This document shows, one piece after another, positions 6,082 to 10,833 of a stretch of 10,833 nt of DNA. The position numbers and the translations under genes are program-made. The stretch lies in NCBI GenBank assembly GCA_026986655.1, contig JALSOD010000171.1:1-10833 (forward strand), in the 5' to 3' direction. Numbering within the stretch: position 1 is the first letter of the stretch; every line of letters begins with the position of its first letter. Under the pieces are notes generated by a model, which saw only the letters and a program-made list of their open reading frames with translations, did no database searches and was not told where the DNA came from. The DNA is from Caldifarciminota bacterium. Lineage in GTDB: Bacteria; Hydrothermota; Hydrothermia; B15-G9; WFZT01.

Positions 6082-7143
6082 TCAGATCTTAATGATATCT
6101 TTAACAAGTTGGTGAAACTTTATCCTGAACAATAAAATTGGTGCAGGATTTCTTCCATAGTAAACACGATTGGTAAGAAGGGAGACAACAAGTCTTCGAT
6201 CCGGGTCAACATATAGCGATGTACCTGTAAATCCGGTGTGTCCAAAAGTTCTCTCTCCAAGTGCCCGTGCCGGCGATGAAGGTGACCACAGAGCCCACCC
6301 AAGACCTCTTCTTGTATTTCTAAATTGCTTTTGAACTGATACTGCTTCTTTAACAATCTTTCGTGGAATCCCAAAACTTTCAAGCCCCAGCAATCCTCTG
6401 AGCCACGTGAGACCAAGCTTTGCAACATCAAAAGCCGTTGAAAACAACCCAGCATGCCCGGCCACACCACCAAGGGCATAGGCATTCTCATCGTGCACTT
6501 CCCCGCAAATCCTCCTACGCCTCCATTCACAATATTCTGTAGCGACACATCTTTTGCAGGGGAAAGGCCCAAATCCCGTATTTCCAAGTTTTAAAGGTAA
6601 AATAACTTCGTCAAAGATCACTTGTCTCAGGGATTCACCGGTTATTCTTTCAATGGCCCATCCAAGAATCATAAATCCAAGATCAGAGTACAAAATCCTT
6701 TCACCTGGCATGTAAATAAGTTCTTCTGAAATAACAGCTTTTTTGAGATCCTGCCTCCTAAAATTTTTAAAATATGCTTTCCAGGAAGGCAAACCCGCTG
6801 AATGCGTAAGTAGATGTCTAAAAGTAACCATTTCCTTCCGCAATAATCCTCTGTTAGCACCACCATTAAGAAATTCTGGCAAAACCGATGAGACAGGTAA
6901 ATCAATGGATATACCTTCAGAGTAAAGAATTCTTAACGTCGCGGTAGTGGTAAATATTTTGGTCAAAGAAGCTAAGTCAAACAGATAACTGCTATCTACG
7001 GTAATATCACTTCTGGTCATTAAATCGGGAACTCCTACAACCTCGTTGAACAATATTTGATCGTTATAAAAAATTGTAGAAGCTGCCGCAGTATATATTT
7101 TACCGACTCCTGACTTCAGTAAATTTTTTAATTCGATAAACAC
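6082..7143 (-). CDS. Serine hydrolase of the beta-lactamase class C / EstB-type fold
   Basis: Penicillin-binding-fold serine hydrolase of 353 residues. The nucleophile motif is S59-L-T-K62 (DLASLTKIF), the second motif is Y152-S-D (LYSDLGFMILGW), and the third is H302-T-G (GHTGFTGTSLYVDP), where an HTG replaces the KTG of true class C beta-lactamases. The segment GEVHDENAYALGGVAGHAGLFSTA (214-237 region) is typical of the EstB-like esterase/peptidase branch. That branch includes esterases, peptidases and proteins of unknown substrate, so antibiotic resistance should not be assumed. No signal peptide is seen, so it is probably cytoplasmic. Four cysteines (C196, C199, C205, C213) sit just before that segment and are unusual. 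The start is GTG at 7143 with AGGAG 10 nt upstream. It is transcribed alone, divergent from the glycosyltransferase operon. Confidence 0.9.
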   Translation of the reverse strand: MFIELKNLLKSGVGKIYTAAASTIFYNDQILFNEVVGVPDLMTRSDITVDSSYLFDLASLTKIFTTTATLRILYSEGISIDLPVSSVLPEFLNGGANRGLLRKEMVTFRHLLTHSAGLPSWKAYFKNFRRQDLKKAVISEELIYMPGERILYSDLGFMILGWAIERITGESLRQVIFDEVILPLKLGNTGFGPFPCKRCVATEYCEWRRRRICGEVHDENAYALGGVAGHAGLFSTAFDVAKLGLTWLRGLLGLESFGIPRKIVKEAVSVQKQFRNTRRGLGWALWSPSSPARALGERTFGHTGFTGTSLYVDPDRRLVVSLLTNRVYYGRNPAPILLFRIKFHQLVKDIIKI

Positions 7144-7152
7144 ACCCTCTCA

Positions 7153-7175
7153 TCTCCTATAATAGTGTATACTAT
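7153..7175 (-). promoter_or_regulatory. Start region of the serine hydrolase: ribosome binding site, -10-like box and inverted repeat
   Basis: AGGAGA (7158-7153) lies about 10 nt before the GTG start. TATTAT (7164-7159) just upstream resembles a -10 box, but no -35 is convincing. ATAGT-GTAT-ACTAT (7162-7175) is a 5-bp inverted repeat overlapping that box and could be an operator. Confidence 0.35.
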
Positions 7176-7184
7176 GCATTCTGG

Positions 7185-7213
7185 CCCCCTCGGACTATTC
7201 CGACTTCCGGGAG
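7185..7213. other. Imperfect GC-rich hairpin in the divergent intergenic region
   Basis: TCGGA (7190-7194) pairs with TCCGA (7199-7203) around CTAT. CCCCC and GGGAG can extend the stem across a 5-nt bulge (7204-7208). It is an island of G and C in an AT-rich gap between two divergent genes. It has no direct T-tract, so it is not an intrinsic terminator. The rest of 7214-7334 shows only AT-rich sequence before the glycosyltransferase promoter. Confidence 0.25.
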
Positions 7214-7334
7214 AGTAATCTTACTTTTTAATAATATGCTTTCTAAAAAGAAAAAGAGTCTTTCGTAATATGAAAACCAATTTAAAACTGTATATGATTT
7301 TATTACTAAAATTCTGATTTTTCAACTCAGTGCC

Positions 7335-7364
7335 TTGAATATGAATTCATACCTGAAATATAAT
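7335..7364 (+). promoter_or_regulatory. Promoter of the glycosyltransferase-yacP-pepA operon (leaderless type)
   Basis: TTGAAT (7335-7340, 4 of 6), an 18-nt spacer and a perfect TATAAT (7359-7364). Six bases follow, then GTG at 7371, so the transcript likely begins at the start codon. Confidence 0.55.
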
Positions 7365-7370
7365 TTTAGT

Positions 7371-8525
7371 GTGAAAAAATCGTTGAAAATTCTAATGGTT
7401 TCTGATGTTTACTATCCCTTTCCCGGTGGGATCACTGAGCATGTGCACCACCTGGCATACTATTTACAGAATCGTGGACACGATGTCACGATCCTCACAG
7501 GCAACCACAGAAACGGCCATCAAAATTTTGGTTTAAACAGTGTAAAGGTGATAAGAATTGGTCGTGGAATCCTTTTTCCGATAAATAAATCCTTCTACTC
7601 CCTTCCCGTATCTTTTTACCTACCCTTACGAATAAAAGAAATATTGCTCGGTAATGACTGGGATATTGTTCACGTTCACGGCACACTCTCTCCTTCTCTG
7701 CCTCTTTTCACACTCTTACAATCTCCCTATGTGAATTTTATGACTTTCCATCCTACACATGGATATTCAATTGGTTTTGAATTGTTCAAACCCATATTAA
7801 ACAGGGCTTTTGAGAATATCGACGGTAAAATAGCAGTATCAAAATCGGCATTGAGGTCAATAAAAAGACACTTTAATGGTAAATTTAGAATAATCCCAAA
7901 TGGTGTGGATACAAGAAGATTTGGCCCACATGTAGCTCCCATGAAAAATCTCAAAATTGCCAATGAAAAAATTGTCCTCTTTGTGGGAAGAATCGAACCA
8001 CGGAAAGGACTTTCAACCCTGATAAAGGCCTTTGAATTGGTGGTCAAAAAAATACCTGAGGCGAAGCTTGTAATTGTCGGAGATACACCACTGAAAAGGA
8101 TTTACGAGTACAGGACCAGGAAACTCACTGACAGGGTTGTATTCCTTGGGAAAGTTCCTGCAAGAATGATTCCATCAGTTTACAGGTCCGCGGACGTTTT
8201 TGTGGCACCTGCCAGTGGCAAAGAGAGCTTTGGGATTGTACTGATTGAAGCAATGGCGTCTAAAATACCTGTTATTGCCTCTGACATAGAGGGCTACAGA
8301 GAGGTGGTGATAGATGGACACAACGGTCTACTCTTCCCGGTCAACGATTACCAGCACCTTGCAGAGACAATAGAGAGGGTACTAAAGGACCATAATCTGG
8401 CCTTGAAGTTAGAGGAAAATGGCCGAAATTATGTGGAGGAAAAATTCTCCTGGGATGTAATAACCGATCAAATAGAAAACTTTTATTCTGAGGTCTTGCA
8501 AAATGCCAAAAAAGTTTTACGTTGA
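7371..8525 (+). CDS. GT4-family glycosyltransferase (GT-B fold, PimA-like)
   Basis: Retaining glycosyltransferase that transfers a sugar from a nucleotide donor to a lipid or glycan acceptor at the cytoplasmic membrane face; donor and acceptor cannot be told from sequence. I start it at GTG 7371 (384 residues), giving the family N-terminus MKKSLKILMVSDVYYPFPGG. A longer frame opens at TTG 7335 (396 residues) and ATG 7341, but those codons overlap the likely promoter and lack a ribosome binding site. In the 384-residue numbering, the acceptor-side glycine loop is PFPGGITEHV (about 17-26). Next come HVHGT (102-106) and IPNGVD (175-180). The donor domain begins at VGRIEPRKG (205-213, with Arg207 and Lys212). 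The E-x7-E motif is Glu285...Glu293 (ESFGIVLIE). The overall pattern is closest to PimA-like mannosyltransferases. The last 23 bases overlap yacP, so the two are translationally coupled. Confidence 0.92.
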   Translation: MKKSLKILMVSDVYYPFPGGITEHVHHLAYYLQNRGHDVTILTGNHRNGHQNFGLNSVKVIRIGRGILFPINKSFYSLPVSFYLPLRIKEILLGNDWDIVHVHGTLSPSLPLFTLLQSPYVNFMTFHPTHGYSIGFELFKPILNRAFENIDGKIAVSKSALRSIKRHFNGKFRIIPNGVDTRRFGPHVAPMKNLKIANEKIVLFVGRIEPRKGLSTLIKAFELVVKKIPEAKLVIVGDTPLKRIYEYRTRKLTDRVVFLGKVPARMIPSVYRSADVFVAPASGKESFGIVLIEAMASKIPVIASDIEGYREVVIDGHNGLLFPVNDYQHLAETIERVLKDHNLALKLEENGRNYVEEKFSWDVITDQIENFYSEVLQNAKKVLR

Positions 8526-8964
8526 TGGGTATAATGTGATCTTTTCAACTTTTTTACGGGATTTTGAGCTGGAAAAAGCGAGGGACTACCTGATACAATT
8601 CTCAAAAGTCTATGTTCCAGATGTGGTAATAATCGTATTTGATGGAAAGGAAGGCATCCCATCTGCTATCTCACCATCAAACTTTGTAAAGTTTACTCGT
8701 GGTGAAAGTGCAGATGACTATATTAAAAGGATGGTAGAACGAGAAAAAGATAGATCAAGAGTCTTCGTCGTCACAAATGATAAAAGTATCATCGGTTATG
8801 TTCGATATCTTGGGGCTCATGTCATGAGTCCCGATGTTTTCATGGGGGGACCCAAACATCCTAAAAAAGCCTCTAATGATAAAGATAATCTCCCGGAGGT
8901 TGAAAAGAAAAAAATCAACGAAGAGCTTTTGAAACTCTGGGAGAAAAACCCCAAACGGAGGTAA
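8503..8964 (+). CDS. yacP: NYN-domain ribonuclease, YacP/Rae1 family
   Basis: PIN/NYN-fold metal-dependent RNase of 153 residues, close to the family's roughly 170. Acidic residues of the fold are in their expected places: Asp8 (YVDGYNVI), Asp47 (VFDGKEG), Asp71-Asp72 (GESADDYIKRMV) and Asp93 (VTNDKSI). In Bacillus subtilis the homologue Rae1 (YacP) is a ribosome-associated endoribonuclease that cleaves particular mRNAs; a similar role is inferred here. The C-terminal 35 residues are highly charged (Lys/Glu/Asp) and could contact RNA or ribosome. The ATG at 8503 has GAGGT (8490-8494) 8 nt upstream and overlaps the glycosyltransferase by 23 bp. The stop lies within the pepA ribosome binding site, 4 bp before the pepA start. 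Confidence 0.88.
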   Translation: MPKKFYVDGYNVIFSTFLRDFELEKARDYLIQFSKVYVPDVVIIVFDGKEGIPSAISPSNFVKFTRGESADDYIKRMVEREKDRSRVFVVTNDKSIIGYVRYLGAHVMSPDVFMGGPKHPKKASNDKDNLPEVEKKKINEELLKLWEKNPKRR

Positions 8965-8968
8965 AATT

Positions 8969-10477
8969 ATGCTTAAATTAAGTGCAGTTAAAGGAGGAAT
9001 TCAGGAGTTTAGTTCCGATTTAATCGTTGTCAACCTTTTTGAAGGAGTCAAAAAACCTGCAGGTGCGACAGGAGCGGTTGACCAGGCATTAGGTGGAATG
9101 ATAACACGAGTTCTCGATACTGGAGACTTTAGGGGGAAGAGGAACTCTACCCTTTTACTCTACACCGTGGGGCGCATCCCCGCACCTCGTGTATTAATTG
9201 TTGGACTTGGCAAAAAAGAGGAATTTGACCTGCAGGCAATAAGAGAGGTCTCTGCAACTGCTGCAAAGAAAGCACGGGAACTTGGGGTCAGGAATTTTGC
9301 TACGATAGTGCACGGAAGTGGAGCCGGTGGAATGGACTACAGGGATGCTGCACTTGCTACAGCCGTGGGGCTCATTCTTGGACTTTACAAATACAAAGCC
9401 GAAAAAAGTGGGGAAAATTATGAAAAGGAACCGGAAGAAGCCTTTATAGTGGAGTTCAATGACAGCAACCTGTCATTATTGACAAATTCTGTAGAAAGGG
9501 CGAAAGCAATTGCACAAGGTGTGTATTTGACAAGGGACCTTGTAAACATGCCGGCCAACATCTCCTCACCACCATTTCTTGCCGAAACCGCTGAAAAACT
9601 GGCAAAAGATTACAAGAATGTGAAGGTTACAGTTTTTGAAAGAAAAGATATGGAAAAATTAGGAATGGGGGCTTTCCTCGCAGTGGCTCAGGGTTCCTCA
9701 GTTCCTCCAAAATTTATTGTCTTAGAGTACAATGGAAGCAAAGAAGGGAATCCAGTGGTGATTGCCGGGAAAGGGTTAACCTTTGATTCTGGAGGGATTT
9801 CACTTAAACCTGCACAGGACATGTGGAAGATGAAATTCGACATGGCCGGAGCGGCTGTCGTACTCGGGACCATAAAAGCCGCAGCAGAGATAAAATTACC
9901 ACTAAAAATTGTTGGACTGATAGGAGCCACCTACAATATGCCAGATGGAAACGCTTACAGACCCAGTGATGTGGTTAAAGCAATGAATGGGAAAACCATC
10001 GAGATAATTAGCACAGACGCAGAAGGAAGACTTGTCCTCGCAGATCTCCTCTCCTACGCTACCATGAAGCTTAACCCTGAATTAATCGTAGACTTCGCAA
10101 CCCTAACTGGCGCATGCATAGTAGCACTCGGAATGAAAATCGCAGGACTTTTCACCAATGATGAAAAATTAGAGGATCAAATTGTTTCAGCCTCTCGCTA
10201 CACTGGAGAACCAGTGTGGAAACTTCCACTGTACGATGATTATAAAAAGCTTTTGAAATCTGATTTTGCAGATATCAAAAATAGTGGTGGCAAATGGGCA
10301 GGAGCAATAACAGCAGCACTTTTCCTGAAAGAATTTGTAGGAGATAACAGATGGGCTCATATCGATATAGCTGGTCCTACCTGGGAAGATAAAGATGACA
10401 ACCCATTGATACCAAAGGGGGCAACAGGCTTCGGTGTAAGACTTATGCTCAAATTTTTGGATGAATTGACAGGGTAA
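8969..10477 (+). CDS. pepA: M17 leucyl aminopeptidase (cytosol aminopeptidase)
   Basis: Two-metal aminopeptidase that removes N-terminal residues, Leu preferred, from peptides in the cytoplasm; family enzymes are hexamers. At 502 residues it is full length: an N-terminal macro-like domain (about 1-165), then the catalytic domain. Metal ligands are Lys268, Asp273, Asp291, Asp350 and Glu352; the catalytic pair is Lys280 and Arg354. All lie at a constant offset of two from the E. coli PepA numbering. They sit in GKGLTFDSGGISLKP, MKFDMAGAA and the signature STDAEGRLVLAD, which here starts with Ser348 where Asn is usual. E. coli PepA also acts as a DNA-binding accessory protein in Xer recombination; nothing here shows that. 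The start ATG has a strong GGAGGT (8957-8962) 6 nt upstream. It is the last gene of the operon, with no clear terminator before the next promoter. Confidence 0.97.
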   Translation: MLKLSAVKGGIQEFSSDLIVVNLFEGVKKPAGATGAVDQALGGMITRVLDTGDFRGKRNSTLLLYTVGRIPAPRVLIVGLGKKEEFDLQAIREVSATAAKKARELGVRNFATIVHGSGAGGMDYRDAALATAVGLILGLYKYKAEKSGENYEKEPEEAFIVEFNDSNLSLLTNSVERAKAIAQGVYLTRDLVNMPANISSPPFLAETAEKLAKDYKNVKVTVFERKDMEKLGMGAFLAVAQGSSVPPKFIVLEYNGSKEGNPVVIAGKGLTFDSGGISLKPAQDMWKMKFDMAGAAVVLGTIKAAAEIKLPLKIVGLIGATYNMPDGNAYRPSDVVKAMNGKTIEIISTDAEGRLVLADLLSYATMKLNPELIVDFATLTGACIVALGMKIAGLFTNDEKLEDQIVSASRYTGEPVWKLPLYDDYKKLLKSDFADIKNSGGKWAGAITAALFLKEFVGDNRWAHIDIAGPTWEDKDDNPLIPKGATGFGVRLMLKFLDELTG

Positions 10478-10488
10478 TGTAGAAAAAA

Positions 10489-10517
10489 TTGCCTTTTGAT
10501 ACTATATGTAGTATAAT
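10489..10517 (+). promoter_or_regulatory. Promoter of the hicA-like gene
   Basis: TTGCCT (10489-10494, 4 of 6), a 17-nt spacer and a perfect TATAAT (10512-10517). The start would fall near 10524, leaving a leader of about 11 nt that still contains GGAG (10524-10527). It begins 11 bp after the pepA stop, so the module has its own promoter. Confidence 0.65.
10499..10514. promoter_or_regulatory. 16-bp palindromic operator overlapping the hicA promoter
   Basis: ATACTA-TATG-TAGTAT is a perfect 6-bp inverted repeat with a 4-nt centre, covering the promoter spacer and the first half of the -10 box. Autorepression by the antitoxin or toxin-antitoxin complex is the rule in hicAB modules, and this is where such a site would be expected. 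Confidence 0.5.
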
Positions 10518-10534
10518 CCCTATGGAGATGAAAT

Positions 10535-10819
10535 GTGGGGGGAAAGGATTTAAAAAGAATTGAAAAGCTTTTAAGGCTGCCACCTGAATATGACTTTAAT
10601 GACCTTGAAAAAGTTCTTAATTTCTTTGGATTTTACAAGGAAAATTCTAAAGGGAGTCATAATATCTTTGTACTTAAACAAAAGCAACAGGATATGATTT
10701 ACGAAGCGGAACAAATAACCATTCCAACCGTTAAAGGGAGGAAGGTAAGAAAACCATATCTAAAATTGATCATAAAGATTTTACACCTGGAGGAATGGTA
10801 TGAAAAAAACAAAAAATGA
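10535..10819 (+). CDS. hicA: HicA-like toxin (putative mRNA interferase)
   Basis: Small basic protein of 94 residues; HicA toxins are usually 60-90. The core matches the HicA/YcfA double-stranded-RNA-binding-like fold: an N-terminal 'LPPEYDFNDLEKVLNFFGF' helix segment (15-33), the catalytic-type 'KGSHNIF' with His42 (39-45), the 'ITIPTVKG' strand (61-68), then a 'VRKPYLKLIIKIL' helix (71-83). Family members cleave mRNA and stop translation until bound by HicB. The 'YEAEQ' insert before the third strand is longer than in short HicA proteins. The start is GTG at 10535 with GGAG 7 nt upstream; the ATGs at 10528 and 10533 are out of frame and lead only to short ORFs. The end overlaps the next ORF by 20 bp. 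Confidence rests on the motif pattern only. Confidence 0.7.
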   Translation: MGGKDLKRIEKLLRLPPEYDFNDLEKVLNFFGFYKENSKGSHNIFVLKQKQQDMIYEAEQITIPTVKGRKVRKPYLKLIIKILHLEEWYEKNKK

Positions 10820-10833
10820 TTTGAAAGAAAAGG
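10800..10833 (+). CDS. Partial ORF, probable HicB-type antitoxin (5' end only)
   Basis: ATG at 10800 reads MKKTKNDLKEK and runs off the window. A clear GGAGG (10789-10793) lies 6 nt upstream, inside the hicA-like gene, and the ORF overlaps hicA by 20 bp in another frame. Coupled overlap and this gene order are typical of hicAB. Identity as HicB is inferred from position; the 11 visible residues have no diagnostic motif. Confidence 0.5.
   Translation, partial: MKKTKNDLKEK

Noticed and set aside
6120..6587. 155-codon second minus-strand frame inside the serine hydrolase gene
   Set aside because: Different frame of a well-supported gene; composition and lack of motifs indicate a shadow.
6082..7143. 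Antibiotic-resistance beta-lactamase
   Set aside because: The third motif is HTG rather than KTG, there is no signal peptide, and the sequence resembles the EstB-like branch; resistance is not supported.
7185..7229. Intrinsic terminator in the divergent intergenic gap
   Set aside because: No gene transcribes into it, the GC hairpin is bulged, and the T-run at 7225-7229 is separated from it by other sequence.
9688..9930. 80-codon minus-strand frame inside pepA
   Set aside because: Antisense shadow of the metal-binding region of pepA.
1..10833. CRISPR array, tRNA, rRNA, insertion sequence or prophage
   Set aside because: No regularly spaced repeats, no cloverleaf or rRNA-like sequence, no transposase, integrase or phage structural gene was seen on either strand.

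Overview
This is a bacterial chromosomal window that is AT-rich, with gene-dense operons on both strands and proteins rich in Lys and Glu. The best lineage clue is the 1166-residue secreted subtilase. It ends in an SPNP...NGIYFIRI...K-type beta-sandwich tail, like the C-terminal sorting domain of the type IX secretion system. With the TorD chaperone, the single-repeat UPF0016 protein and the charged, thermophile-like composition, this points to a deep-branching, possibly thermophilic member of the FCB group or a WOR-3/Hydrothermae-type candidate phylum. That assignment is an inference. No rRNA, tRNA, phage, IS or CRISPR element is visible.

Layout. (1) 1-294 (+): a small ArsR-type winged-helix regulator. 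Its reading frame stays open for 80 more codons after the stop (295-534). Two short palindromes lie in this stretch, and a very strong hairpin terminator (541-569) closes the operon arriving from the right. (2) 4966-590 (-): an operon of a TorD-family chaperone, a 92-residue UPF0016/Gdt1-type cation transporter half, and the secreted S8 protease, driven by a good promoter at 4975-5002. (3) 5972-5199 (-): exodeoxyribonuclease III, with a 15-bp palindrome next to its -10 box. (4) 7143-6082 (-): a serine beta-lactamase/esterase-fold hydrolase with an unusual four-cysteine insert. (5) 7371-10477 (+): an operon of a GT4 glycosyltransferase, a YacP-type NYN RNase and M17 leucyl aminopeptidase. (6) 10489-10833 (+): a HicA-like toxin gene with its own promoter and palindromic operator, overlapping the first codons of a probable HicB-type antitoxin cut by the window end.

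Two gene-expression modes can be read from the sequence. The first genes of three transcription units (torD-like, xth, glycosyltransferase) have a -10 box only 6-8 nt before the start codon and no Shine-Dalgarno, which fits leaderless mRNAs. Genes inside operons (protease, yacP, pepA, the antitoxin) and hicA have clear purine-rich ribosome binding sites. This pattern also argues for a GTG start at 7371 for the glycosyltransferase.

Most genes are recognisable housekeeping or cell-surface functions. The parts that look least ordinary are the open extension behind the ArsR gene, the torD/UPF0016/protease operon, the Cys cluster in the hydrolase, and the toxin-antitoxin module at the right edge. 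I do not see a clearly new multi-gene system fully contained in the window.
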